This document shows positions 45,808 through 58,589 of a stretch of DNA of 64,000 nucleotides, piece by piece (the stretch's first letter is position 1; each line of letters begins with the position of its first letter). The position numbers were made by a program, and so were the translations under genes. Source of the DNA: Tetrastigma voinierianum (Eukaryota > Streptophyta > Magnoliopsida > Vitales > Vitaceae); contig JAEQBH010002356.1 in NCBI GenBank assembly GCA_016808115.1, forward strand, positions 1 to 64,000, given 5' to 3'. A model generated the notes under the pieces. It made no database searches. It was not told the origin of the DNA and worked only from the letters and a program-made list of their open reading frames with translations.

Positions 45808-47460
45808 TGTGAATCCCCAAATTCCTTAGGCTAGAATGTTCACGACTTTCGAGGCCCGAACAATGCATACTAGCTTTCTTACATCGCCATTAAGTGTTCC
45901 TTGTCCTTGAATCCGTACGACGGAGTTAATTGGATCAAGACGGTTTCGGTCTGCGAGCTATCTTTGGGACTCTTTGCACGATTTTTTTTTTTTAAAACGA
46001 ATAGGTACACTAGCCATTATAAGCCCCACATCTTATAATAGAATCAAACATCTATATATATATCTTGAGTCCCATTTATATTCAAAAAGCGTGCTTTTAC
46101 ATTTAAATCTGCAGCAGAACCTCATGATAGACCCTTACTAATAATGTCTTTGGATAGCTTTCTCCGGAGCGTTTGCAGCGTCTTCTGTTTGCATGTTAGC
46201 CCAGTGTACTTTGCTTTGAGCCGTGAAACTATATGCCTCGAAACCTGATCATGAATCGCAATGCCTGAGGTCAATATTTGAAATTTCTCTCCCTATTTTA
46301 CTCATTTTTCTTACCTGTAAACTTAAGCAACAAATCTCGTCGATGCAGGCAGCCTTGCCTCTGTGATCCCACCTGGGAGATTTCTCTTGCGGGCTGCTCC
46401 TTTGGGATCTTACTCTCATATGGCTTATTCTTTGGGTCTTATCTCTATAGCATTCGGATCTGCTGCCTCTTGGTCACCTTCTTAGCCCGGGTTCTTCTCT
46501 GCTGGCTAGATTTGCCCATTTACATGCGAACTATATAGAATCTTATACTTATCTCGAAGCTTGCTTGTCGATCTCGAAGTAGGAGTTACGAACATGTATA
46601 CTCGGGTTTACATGTTCGATTTGGTAACATGGGTATCATGTTGGTCTGGGCGATATCGTGTGCAGACTTAATTCTTATCTGATGTTGCAAGTATAAAACT
46701 TATGCGGTGCCGTATCTTATACTTAGCCTCTGAAATATCTGGTCTGCAGGACTTATACTTATACTACAAAGTATAATTGGGACCTGGAACTTATACTTGT
46801 AATAAGACTTATTACAGGATTTGAATCTTATCGTGTGTTGTTGTGAACTTATATATTTGGATCTTTATACATATCTTACAGGCATATACTTACTTTACGG
46901 ATCTTATCTTTGGTATTACAGAGACTTAGACGTATTTAAATCTTATATATCCCCACAGGCCTCTCTTATCTTACGGATAATATCTTTGTAGGTATTCACA
47001 GAGCTTGGGTGTATGTTTTAAATCTATACATGTCTTACAGACCTCTCTCTCTTATCTTTTACCCGGATCTTATCTTTGGTATTACAGAACTTAGACATAT
47101 ATTTGGAATCTTGCCATATCTACAGAAGCATATCTTGTCTTACGGACCTTATCGTGGGTTACAGAGCTGCATCTTACGGATCTTGCTATTCTTGTAAAGT
47201 GCAATGCGTCTCGTCGAGTCTCGAATCATATCACATCAGAGTGTTGTCGACTTATCGAGATGGCTGAATGTGGACATTAAATCAATAAGCATACTCCCCG
47301 GATCTAACCAGATACATATCTCTAAGTTCCTCAGATTCAGTTCACGTGAGGGTTGGTGGTTGCAATCTATATATTGAATTTACACGCAGTGCAGTAGGTG
47401 CTCTTGGACTTATACTTATTTGGTAGATGAGTGCGTAGTGCTACCTCTTCTGATGGGTTG
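45808..47460 (-). repeat. LTR-like block, minus strand, interrupting the chromovirus
   Basis: Left border TGTGAATCCCCAAATTCC, which resembles the border at 10134. It continues with a reverse-complement, diverged copy of the 7079-7285 block (46060-46300) and then a long array of CTTATACTTG and GGATCTTATCTT words (46670-47190), the reverse complement of the 6340-6745 array. The right border was not found and could lie as far as about 48 kb. Confidence 0.55.
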
Positions 47461-50400
47461 AAGTACCATAAATTTTCAGAATAATCGGATCGAGTCGTAG
47501 GTACCGAACAATCGAATCGATGCAGTAAGTACCACAGGAGCGGTGTGGTGGTGGTGATGCTGTGCGTGTTTGTGATTGTATCTTAACATATACTGACTCT
47601 TTATTTCTAGATGAATTATAAGAAATGAGTAGGGCCCAGTCTGATAATTATGCAGTCTGATCTGACCAAGATCAGAGAAAGTGATGCGTATAGGATATGC
47701 ATGTTTCATGAGTGCACATGCCCAGGCGGGGATCCCCAAAATTACAATCAGGGTTAAAAATGGCGGCGGGTGTGTGGCCTGGCGGGGTGGGTGGCTGCCC
47801 GATCAGGATGTGCACATACATAATGATCTGTGCTTGCAGTGGGAGTTCGAAACACCGTCGAGATTTGTGCGCCATAGCGAGTGTAAATAACGCAATAGCG
47901 GTGCCCAAAGCACGTCGGGGCGTGCTGTCACATGGCAGAGTGCGTGGCGCGGTAGTGCGCGCAACCTGTAAAGTCTGGAGCACCATGACGTCACTCATTC
48001 ACCCGGTCCATTGGTCATATGATCTATGTCTTTTTCGAAACTCTCAACTATCTTTGCTTACTTTTTGCTTATTCTGCCCAGCCTCTGGCACTAATGCTTT
48101 CTATTCATGTTGTGTGAGTTCATTTGGGTTTCATATCATAACCAGTTCATTCTTCTATGTTTTAGTTATATACGGTGTAGTGCTATCCACATCATTCATA
48201 TATTCTTGTTTCCTCGATGAATCAACTGCCAAAATTGGAATCATTCAATGGATCATCAAACTCGGTCCCGGCTTTCGCGCTTCTAGTCGGTTCTGGAAGT
48301 TTACGAGAATAGTTTGAATCTTCATTTCCAGTGCCTTGTCTCCACTGTTTGGCCTGGTTCTTTGTACTCTTTGAGAAAGATGGCGAGGACTCCTCCAGTG
48401 GAGATCACCCAAGTAGACACCAGGGAACTGGTTGTCCGAAACAGCTCGGACTCTCTGATCAAACGATCGGGGTGAAAAAAATGACGCTTGGAGTAGATTT
48501 TGGGACCGCAGGAAGAATTAGAGTGGCCTATTTCTATATAACACGGTTTCAGCAGGAGATCTGTTGATTAGTATTAAATCATCGATCAGATAATAAATGG
48601 AAAGTTGTGGCTAAAATACAGAAAATGTTTGATTCGAAACGGGAGTGGAGTGTGTCATATCAAATTTTTATCTGACATATGGTATATTGAAATATTAAAC
48701 CTATGTACAGTTACATGTATCCAAGGTGTCGGTACATGTCTGAAATGCCCCAGAATCTGTATTTTCTCCCCTTTTTTTCCATGTTGATGCTACGATCAAT
48801 AATGCAACCTGAACCATTGAGATAATAAGTTAAATGCTTGCGTGTTCTATTTTCAAATCTCTTTGGTACACCATGTTTTCATGATAATCTTACTTAATTC
48901 CCGGCTCTTCTTGATTATGGCCCATGGGAAATCAATAAGTTTGTGGTTGGGTTTTATTCTGACCACTAATTATCTGTTTGCAGTGATCCCTTCGGAGGAA
49001 ATTTCGTAATAATATTTTCTTGGTTCTTGTGTGAATGGATGCAATTCTCAAAATAAATTTAGAATAAGCTATATATACTAATGCTTAAATTCATGATCCA
49101 CAATTCTGTACCAGTTAGTTTCATACTATTTTTGGTCCAGCTCTTTCTCCTCTTGCTACTACTCTTTATCTTTACCACCTCCCTTCTCTTCTCTTTTCTT
49201 TACTCACCATTTTCCCAAATTTAGGGTAATTTGGATTACCCAAATCCATATTTTGTATAGTATGTTTGTTTGAGTCAAACTGTTTTTTGTTTCAGTTTCC
49301 TGAATGCATCTAGTTCCCTGATTCTCTTATCTCTATTCATACTTTGTATTGTTCGCCTATATTAGTATCCTGTATGGTCTTGAGTGTTGTAATCATTGTT
49401 ACGTAAACTCAGCTATTGTTTTAGGGTCTCTGTTTCGAAAATTCTAATTTCTTTACTAATATACCCTAATAGTGAAACACAGCATTGGTTTGATTTGTGG
49501 GATGAATTTTACAGGTTGCCTATTGACTTTTGTATTGCGCCTAGTGGTGTGGTGTACATGGCGGCTGCTGTCTTCCTTCACATCACATTCATCTATAAAG
49601 TTTTACCAGGGGTGGGTGAGGTAAAGGGTGGATTGTGTTTTCCTTGATTAATTGGAATACTTTCTCTACCCACCAGCCATGTCTTTGTGACCAGTTTGTG
49701 AATTCCTTTCTCTGAGGCTGGCCGTGATGGTGTGATCACAAACTTAGACTGCCGCCTCAGACTTGTGGGTGGGATGCTCGGCCTTCTCTTACATGGCCCT
49801 CTCTTCCTTGCACTCTGCATAAGCCAAAAACCACAGACCTATCGATTTAAATCTTGCCCAAGGTTCTCGACAATCTTTCTTTTATTTACATCGAAATAGA
49901 TTCGATTAATCTGATAGTCCTTGAAGTTCTTATATGAGTGAGGATGAGTAAGTGGACGACGTGTGAACTTTGCGACCTTCACAGCCTGGACATTGTCACT
50001 GCCCAGAAGTCTTCGGTGCAATAGTTCTTTGAAGGCTATAATAACCTCCTATCTGATCTGTTTTGGTTTTTGATGGTTTTGTTCGTGATGTGTTGTTCTG
50101 TTTGGTGGTATCACACCAGTCGTTTGGAAAGATCCAGACCAACTACAGCTCATCAGCTATATCATCTAACGAGATGGGATGAGTGATCTTTGGATTCTCT
50201 TAATAATGGCTCAAGTAAATCTTTATCAACCATGTCTCCTATCCTTCTGAGACTAAAATCACTGAATGTACATGGATCATGCTTTCCCTCATATCCACTT
50301 TTCATAATTAAACCCAACTTGCTTTTTGGGTTCTTTGTCTCTCTGAGATTGCTTCTATATTGATTAGTTTAGAATGTTATCACTACGCTGAAATCAATTT

Positions 50401-50843
50401 TTGATCTTCGATCCTTAGATGGAGTATGTTTTGCAGTTTCTTAGGAAGATATCTTTAAATTCTTTTGAGGGAAAGGGGTGATTGAACTAGGTAAAGTGGA
50501 GTGAGGTGTTAGTATTAAAAGTGTCTCTTCTTGCAAAGTGAATCCTGGGCTGTTTAGAAGACAATACTCTCTGCCTCACCTACTTATAAAAAATTGGATT
50601 TTCTCTATTTTCTGTTCGCGCGTTTATGGTGCATAACATCTCTCATTTATCTAGGTCGTTTCTGTTTGCTGGTGCTGTATGTTATATGTGCTCTCTTTAT
50701 ATCTTTCTCACTGTCATTTCTTTTACAGCCTCAAGCGTTAATATAACTGACTTGGTATACAAAGACCAGAGTAGTGTCGTTCGTTCTCTTAAATGATATG
50801 ATACAAATGCGGTTATATATGTTTTTTTCTAATAGTGATGTGT
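47461..50843. other. 3.4 kb without recognisable features
   Basis: Moderate GC, many short ORFs in both strands, none with a domain I know. In the nested model this should hold the chromovirus reverse transcriptase and RNase H on the minus strand, but I could not find its YFDD neighbourhood. Confidence 0.4.
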
Positions 50844-52498
50844 TGATTCATTAAGTATCTAAACTTGTGATTAAAATTACATCATGAAACCCAGATTTTG
50901 TGCTCTGGTAAGAAAGTGATCTCTTATGGTTTGTGTTACTTTTGCATACGCTATGATTGTGTTTACAATTCCCTCAGTTGATTGATTAGCGGTGATGACT
51001 GCAGGAAATCTCCAATTCTCCCCCTCAGTTCTTGTGTGCGTCCTTCTTCTGATGCTCGTGGTCAGAGTGAACCGGGATGGGTTCCCATCAAAATGGTTCG
51101 TCAATTCACGGTGTTTGGTGGGATGGTGTTTTAACGGTGAATCGTTTGGCAAAGTCTCATGAAAATAAAATTGGTCTTTAAGATTTGGGGTCTCTTATGG
51201 GTTAGAATGAAACCGAATCCTCGGGTTTTGTCATAAACGTTTATGACTATCTGACCCTATAGTCCAAATGCTCATGGGATCCTATATGTTGTGACCTCAT
51301 TTGACCCAAACTCATGTTTAGATTAATCTGGTGTAGCATACAGTTCTTATTGCCACCTCTGTGTTAAGACATGTTTGTGGAACATTAGTTAAATCTGAGA
51401 GGACAGCAGAAGATATGTTGCTTATGGAGTATTGTTTGAGAAAATAAATGTGCAGGTAACTGTTTAGCCTAATTTGAAGAAGACCCTAACATGTAAATAT
51501 TCCATCCGGGGCCGTAGGAATCATCCAAGATCAATTCTCTCACTTGGATGGCAGTCCTCAGCCTCTAGTGGGATGTGACGATGTTGTTGTCTTTATACAT
51601 ATGTTTTTGAGTGTGAAGATTGGCTGATCACTTTTTCTGCTTGGCTATGTGCAAGAGGATATGCCCTTACCACCCAGCTAGCTTCAACTACATCTTAAGG
51701 AGCAGTGGCAAATCTTGAGTTGTCATTGTAGGGTGTTGGCGGTGAGAAAGGAGAGAAAGAGAGAGAGAGCCATGTCATCTGAGACCTGTTTTACAAATGG
51801 CTGCAAAATCTCCCCAAATTTATTGCTTAGGTTTAAGCAGGGATGATGAACACCTCAGCCATGACTGGAGACCTCATACAAGTTCTGAAGAGGACGATAA
51901 AGGTATTTTCAGTTTTGAGTCGGTTTAGCTAATTAAACAGTGACTAGGGTTTGTCATTTTGAAAAATTGTGTGGCGCGAAATCACGAGCCTCATGACAAT
52001 TTGCTAGGATGGCCCCAGGTGCTTCTTCTTGAAATTTGCATCAGCTGTGAGAATTCTTGTAATCATGAATCAGTTCTTCGCTAGAAAGTACAGTGTGCGG
52101 TGGGGTTGGTGGTCCTAGCAAAAATTTGAATTGTTTTAAGCTAAGGTTAAAATTCGACTGAGTTGAGAAATTTTATGATCTGTGAAAATTTTAAGCAACT
52201 CTGGCGAAAATTCCTTGCTTTATTTGATCTTCCTCCTGTCTTACTAATCAATATTCACCTTTTGCATGGTTTTCTCAACAGTTCTTGGATATGGTTGATC
52301 ATTTTGGGGCTTGAATTAAACTTAGCAGTGTTTGTAATGAGATTGAACTCCAAAAATTATACAGCCTACCAGCAGTGTGAAATAAATATGGAGCGCTTTG
52401 CAAGTGCTACGAATAAGCAGGACCTTGGTGGTATAATGGCTAGTTAATCATAGCCTCAGCCTATCTAATGGGTTCCAAAATTATTTAGGCACAATCCA
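50844..52498 (-). repeat. Putative 3' LTR of element B, strongly diverged
   Basis: On the minus strand it starts TGGATTGTGCCTAAATAATT near 52498 and ends GAATCA near 50844. Collinear matches with 58590-60319 include CCTCGGGTTTT (51213), CTAACATGTAAATATT (51487), GAGAAAGGAGAGAAAGAG (51740), GCAAAATCTCCCCAAATT (51800), AGTCGGTTTAGC (51918) and TTGAACTCCAAAA (52345). Confidence 0.65.
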
Positions 52499-55400
52499 CG
52501 AAGCGTTGCTAGTCCACAGTCCCAGAACCAAGAGAATCCCATACCGATGAATTTCAGAAAGTTTGGATTGGTTTACTCTCTGTGTGTATAAACTGGAAAA
52601 TTCAAATCGGTACAGAAAACCGATGCTGGAAAGAAGATCAAAACCATACAGACCATTAGGTCAGATGGTGGTTCACAGTTCGACAGTTTCACTAAGTCTA
52701 ATGGTTCTTTTTGCTTGATTCATGTCGGTACAAGGTTGTTATATACTGAAGTATAAGCAAGCGATGCCATTGTGTTTGGCTGGACAACCTAGATAGAGGT
52801 TCGTCACATACTACTCTCTGTTTCTCTTTAGGATTACATGCTTAGTCGACTTACCGGGATTAGTATAACGGGGATCTGATAGCTCCCAATGATGGTTTAA
52901 GGCATCATTAAAAAGTCTAACCTTGTGACTCTTTTAAAAGCTTCCCATGGACACTAGGAGTGTTTGAGATTGGCACCTACAATTAGTTTCGACTCTGCTA
53001 CTCCACCTGCAGACCAAAGTAGTTGTTGTGGTATTCGGCCTCTGCCTTCGGGTTTCTGAGCTTCCATGCCACTCGGACCGTGCATAAGTTAGAAATAAAG
53101 CTCCGACATTTGTCTTTCTTGCACTGCTCTTTTCTTTGCACTGCACTGCTCTTTTTGGAAGACAGACTGGTCTTAGTGTGATCTTCGATGATGATCGTTT
53201 TGAGCATTGCATTTGAGGTGGATTCTGGGAAGGGGAGGATGAGTTACGATTTGTGATGATAGGATGGTGGTCTTTATAGAAATTCAGTTAGACATCGTGA
53301 AGGATAAGTGGTGTGAAAATTGTTTCAAACCTTGGGTTGTCCCTGTATAGAGTAATGACGATTCGTTTTAACTACGAAGTAGTTCAATTTGTCCAGGTGT
53401 GAATTCAGTTGTTTCAATTGGAAGAAAACATTACTAGTTGAAGGCTAAAACCTTGATCTTAAAGTCGATTATGCCCATGGATATAAACGTTCATGAATGG
53501 CTTCGTCATTTGCCTAAAGCTAAATAAAAAAATGTCACTTTGTGTTATTATGATCACGATGAGGTGTGGTGGCGGTTGACTTGGTGGCAAGCAAGTGTTG
53601 AAAAAACTAACCTGCCCAGGTGGTGGTAAGTCTAGCCTGCTATTTGCATCAGGTGCCTGGAAGAGGCCACTGGTGGTGGAAAAAACCATCTGGCGGGATC
53701 TGGAATGGGGTGGAGTCCTATCTTGAGTCATATACAATGCGCCTTTGGGCGACCAGCCTGCAGTCCTGGAGTTTGCCTGTAGCCGCTGGTAAGCAGATGC
53801 ATCGTGTTTGTTTTCTTCAGGCGCCTTGTGTACTCCAGTAGTCGTTGTCTCTTTTGAATAGGATGAGCGGGAAATGTTCGATGGGTACTAATCTGTGGAG
53901 GAGATGGTGGTGTCCGACCAGTCTCCTTGCACACTTGGGGCTCGGGGCGGACCTATCATCTATTGGTGGTCCCTCGGCCTCCTGGCCCAGTGCCTCCTCC
54001 TGGTCCTGGTCGTGTGGAAAAAGTGAGCCTCTCCTTGCTGCTCTGAGGTGTGGGGGGCGTGTCTGTTTGTCTCTTCCTTTTTGATATCTGAGATCCTAGA
54101 TGTCGAAATGTGCACCGAGTCGCACCGTAATGGGTTTTCCCATAGCCAGCATGCTGGGATCTTGGTGGATGGACCTTCTCTCGAAGCATGAAGGTATACA
54201 TTTCAGAGAATTTTGGGCCAGTGGGATCAGATTGCGCCTCCCCAGGATGGCCCCATCTCACACATAATCTTTGCGGAGGGATAGGTGAGTGCGTGTGGGT
54301 GGATCTACCCTGACCCAGCATCTGGCGGGAGGCGCCTCTCATGTAGAATCTGGATGACGGTGGTGGTTTCTGTGCCACGATCTGGATGATACATCCTGTA
54401 GGCGGGTGGTGACTGATCCTATATGTCCTCTGTTCTGGTGTAGTATCTAGAGTTGCAGCCTGTTGAGTATGGGAGGGTTTCTGTACAGAGGCAGTCGCCA
54501 ATCTGGCCAAACTCTCATATGGACTATCTCACTCCTGAATGCTCCTTGGTGAAGCTATATGAAGTACGTGGCTCACATACGGTGTATGAGAGTCACCGAA
54601 GTGGGAGTGAGTCTCTCGATCAACCTCATGCCGAAGTGTAAAAAATTTTATCTCTGGAATTGACCCTCAGCGCAGGGACATAGTGACTGTGATAACCTGG
54701 TAAAACTCTGGTACGATCCCCTTTATTTCTCTTTTTGGTGGAATCGGGTTCCTGCGTTGTGTTTGTGCTGTAGGTCTCAGCTGGTATGCATATGGTGATC
54801 GGGTGTCGCCTCAGACCCAATCTGGCCAGTGTGGGGAAGCCCGAAAGAATGTAGTAAGCTCTGCTTTGTTGAGGGTTATGGGGATAGTTGAATGGAGGAC
54901 TCTCACTCTCCTCAGAGCCACAGGTGATGGGCCCGAGGTCAAATCATGTCGATGCATTATTCCCGGAATCCGGAGAAATAGGCTCCTCAGGTGGCCTCGG
55001 GGGGGGGTGTTATATAGAATTTGGGATGCAGGACCTCTCTCGGGCGTCTGTTTGGATAGAGGCGAATGGGACCCATTTGATGCGAACCATACGTGTAATC
55101 AAGTCTGGAAAAAGGCTCGGCCTCCTTGTGAAGGTGGGACACAACTATATACAGATTGGGGCTCTGGAGTGGTAGATCCTCTGACGAACTCGATAACTAA
55201 GGCTCACTGGTACATGGCCAGAGACTAGCTCTGGGATGTGAGCAAGGCTCTACGATCGTGGTCAAGCGGCAGGACCAGGCTGGCCCAGACAGGTTGGTGA
55301 TCCTGAAGCGATAATGGGGCTCACTGGCAGCGGTGGCGTGATCTGGGAATGATGGCCGGTGCGTAGTGCGACGTGCGCGTGGTGGGGAAATGAGTTGAGC

Positions 55401-56400
55401 AGGTCTTCGAACGAGTGCAGTGGCTCTAGAAGAATGACTGGTAACCTGAGGCCTGGCGAAGCGGCTCATTTGTGGCGTGTTGGGGAAGTTTAAGTGTTGG
55501 AACTCGGGAAGCGAAGGCTTTGCTAGGAGAAATGTCGTGGCATTTGGAAAGCCCCTGCTCCCTGTTTATACTCTCAGACGACTACTTGTGTGAAGGTCTC
55601 TGCAATATTGGTCCAGTGAATTTAGCTCTCTTTAACTCTCACAATCCCAAAAATTTGAAATTGACAGTGTTATTATGAAGGTGTGGCATTATAATAAAAT
55701 TTACTACCTGAAGCTATATTAAAATTTAATATTCGATTGCTATAAAATACAAGCTAAGCTGCGGAAAATGCTTGCTAAGTTAAAATTTTGAAAATAACTA
55801 AAATAACAAAATTAATTAACTTGCGAAGAAATAAATTTTGAGGCTGCAGTTCGGTTTTTTAAAAAACTACTGACAGGATCAGTCAATTACTCAAGGGATT
55901 AGGAGATAGTCTACATCAGCATATTGCTTTGTTTGGCTCAGATCTTGTTGCTTCTTGAAGCTGAACACTGAATGGGGGTTGACAGGTGAAAAATTTGGGT
56001 TGATTGGTATTAGGCCAATCTTCTTCATCTCCCGGACTGATCTCACTTAATTTCTATGGGCGCTCTGTTTTCTTTGCTACATTAATTAAACACTGTAATT
56101 TAGTTTCGGTTTCTATAATTTGCTTGTTGTTCATATGAAAGATGTTAACTCAGAGGATCATATACCAATCTGGGTTGCATGACTCCATTCCGACAATTTA
56201 ATATTACATTGGGTATGGCGAGTGAGTTATATAGATGGTTGGTAGTTTGGGTTCCACTAAAGTGAAACCGGTGTGAGCCTACAAACCCTGGGTGTGAGAT
56301 TTGTCCCTATTTTCTAAGGACATCCTCAACTCCCTTGGTCTATGATCTTATGGCTGATGATATTAGTGTGATGTTGGGTAGGTTTAAGTTCACTAAGCCT
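52499..56400 (-). other. Unrecognised interior of element B
   Basis: About 3.9 kb, relatively GC-rich, that should encode protease, reverse transcriptase and integrase if the element were complete. Translations on both strands show no RT or integrase motif. Long ORFs such as 53956-54510 (minus) and 54803-55228 (plus) are Pro/Ser/Thr/Arg-rich or featureless. Confidence 0.4.
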
Positions 56401-56949
56401 AGCTGTATCTGAATGGCGTGGGTTCTGCTGGCTCCTCGTCGAAGCAATGGTTATGTACAATTCCACCAATATTGGCACAGGTGTGGGAGATCACTGGATC
56501 CTTGTATTTGTGGGATCTTTGCTTCCAGTTAACAGGTTTTGTTGGGTGGGGCTACCTTCTGTGCCTAATCCCTTTTTTGGTTGTGCGAATCCTTCAAAAA
56601 TTTACATAGCGAGGCTTATTTGATTAGGTCCGATGAGTATATTAACCACTTGCTGCTTAAGCCTCCAAGGAGATGCAGCATTTGGTTGCCTTCTTGCTCC
56701 TCTAGATTGCTTGTGGAAATGAGGTGTTATCCCAGTGGCTATTTAGATCACTCCTCTAGGAGAATATGAGGTTGATGCATTCTCTGCTTAGTTCTGAGCG
56801 GGCTTTTGGCATGGGTTGGATCAGCCTCACTACCCCTTCACTAGAGTTCTGTGCAATGGCTGCCTCATCACCGGAGTTTGTTGGGATGACCTACCTCATA
56901 TGATCTGCCAAGTTTGATGTTGTGATGACCTCCCTCTCTCTCTTTTTGT

Positions 56950-58202
56950 ACCTCGAAGCAACGATATTTGATCTTGGTGATTGAATCTTGTGGGTTATCA
57001 ATTTTACGGTTTCGGATTATATAAACATCTATTTTCTATTCAGTGTATTCTCTACATTGTATCAATTCTTTTGTACCCAGTTTGCTGCTGATTCCTTTTT
57101 GATGTTTTCCTCAACAAAGTTGCCTACCTTACTCCATTGTAAACTTTGACTCTCTGGAAGGATGGATCAGTTTGTTTGTGTGAGGAGACCTGCGGGATTT
57201 GCTTTGGGGATACCGCGGGGGTTGGTCTCCCTTAAAGTTAGTCAGTTCATCGGTTGAGACCGTGGTGTACCATAGTTATTTGTGGTTGGTTGACCCATCC
57301 TCGGTCTTACATTGTGCAAATCAACCATGCAGGAGCCCACTCGGACATGGTTCCCAGGTGAAGTTAGAGGAGTTGGTTCCCGGGGTTGGTTTGTCACGAG
57401 TTACCAGTCTTTGCATGTACACCTCTTGCAGAGATCTTTTTTTTTTGTTGCTTTCAAGCTCCTCCACTTTCCTTGCTAGGGTTGAAATCCTAGCTCTCAT
57501 CTCTATTTCTTACGGTGCATACATCCCACCCCTTGGGTTGTGGTGGTTCATCTATCCATTTCTCTGAGGTTAGGCTCATCTGACCTTAGAAGTTTCAGCA
57601 CGTAATTTAAAAAATCCATGGCTTCATCAGGATGCTGCTTAGAAAGTCTCCCCCACATAGTTTCCAAAAGTTGCCTCATGGCGGAGACATACCACCATAA
57701 GAAGTGGTTTACCAACATCCATGTCAAACCCATGATGTGGACATGCACTGATGGTCTCCATAAATCTTTCCACAACAACGGTAAAATCTTTCACCATCAC
57801 GAGGAAATTTTCAAGGTATAAATTTGTCTCTTAAAATTATTGGTCTTATGAAACCTTTGAAGAACTTCTTCGAGAGTGCTGTGACTCGACCCAATTTCTA
57901 ATGGTTCTAGGCCTCAATGAGTTGAGCCATATCTTGGCCTTGTCCTTTAGAGTCAATGGAAATGCTTTTAGCTTTAGCAAATCCATGTCCATCATACCTT
58001 CCTTGAAGGTAGTGCAAACCTCCTCAAAATCCCTAATATGAGTGTATGGATTTTCATTTTCCATACCATGATATGTGGGGAGTAGAGGTACCAAATAAGG
58101 CCTCATTGCTACATCTTCAGCAGGAGGAATGATACAGGATGGGGCACTAACTCTAGGAGGGTGGATGTGATCCCTCATGGTTATATAGGCATTTGGATTC
58201 AT
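56950..58202 (-). pseudogene. Gypsy gag of element B
   Basis: Minus strand, from about 58202: MNPNAYITMRDHIHPPRV, then VPLLPTYHGMENENPYTHIR, FEEVCTTFKEG and FPLTLKDKAKIWLNSLRPRT. After frame changes WMLVNHF and RQLLETMWG (near 57690) and PDEAMDFLNYV (near 57620) follow. A coiled-coil-like ARISTLARKVEELESNKKK (near 57460) is next, and then a decayed tail with VGNFVEEN (near 57100). This order is usual for Athila/Tat gag: capsid core, linker and a region leading to protease. A frameshift at about 57850 and several stops inactivate it. Confidence 0.85.
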
Positions 58203-58570
58203 GGGGGTTCCTGGTTGGCTCTGTTGTTCTCGGGTATGGGATCCATGGTATCATTGTCTGGCTGACTTCACTAGCTAGGTCAAGTTATTATTACACTTAT
58301 CCTGTCTGATCTACGTGTCTCTATCCCAGCATTGCATAAACTGTTACAAAATTATAGAGACAACAAAAGAACTAACAAAGCTTGCAAAGGTTAAGGTTAG
58401 CTAACAAAGAAATTAAAACTACTTGAATAGAAAAAGCAAAACGGTGCGATTCTTGCTTAGTGCTGAAAACTAAGCAGTTCACATAGTGAGTGACAAAAAG
58501 AGGTAAAAGGTTACCTTCACTTGTGATGTTGATCACGTACACTTCAACTCATGTTAGTAGGTTGCTTCCA

Positions 58571-58587
58571 TCCCGGCAGCGGCGCCA
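58571..58587 (-). other. Primer-binding site of element B, tRNA-Asp
   Basis: The minus strand reads TGGCGCCGCTGCCGGGA, close to the plant tRNA-Asp site (TGGCGCCGTTGCCGGGGA). It starts 2 bases after the LTR end GAATCA. Confidence 0.85.
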
Positions 58588-58589
58588 TT

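Noticed and set aside
47712..48317. 201-aa plus-strand ORF
   Set aside because: No domain; it sits in the unreadable stretch that should be chromovirus interior, and no splice or homology support was found.
53956..54510. 184-aa minus-strand ORF, Pro/Thr/Arg/Gly-rich
   Set aside because: Low-complexity composition, overlapping ORFs on the other strand, and no retroelement or host motif. Could be an eroded element-B reading frame but cannot be supported.
54803..55228. 141-aa plus-strand ORF as host gene
   Set aside because: Antisense to element B, no domain, and flanked by retroelement sequence on both sides.
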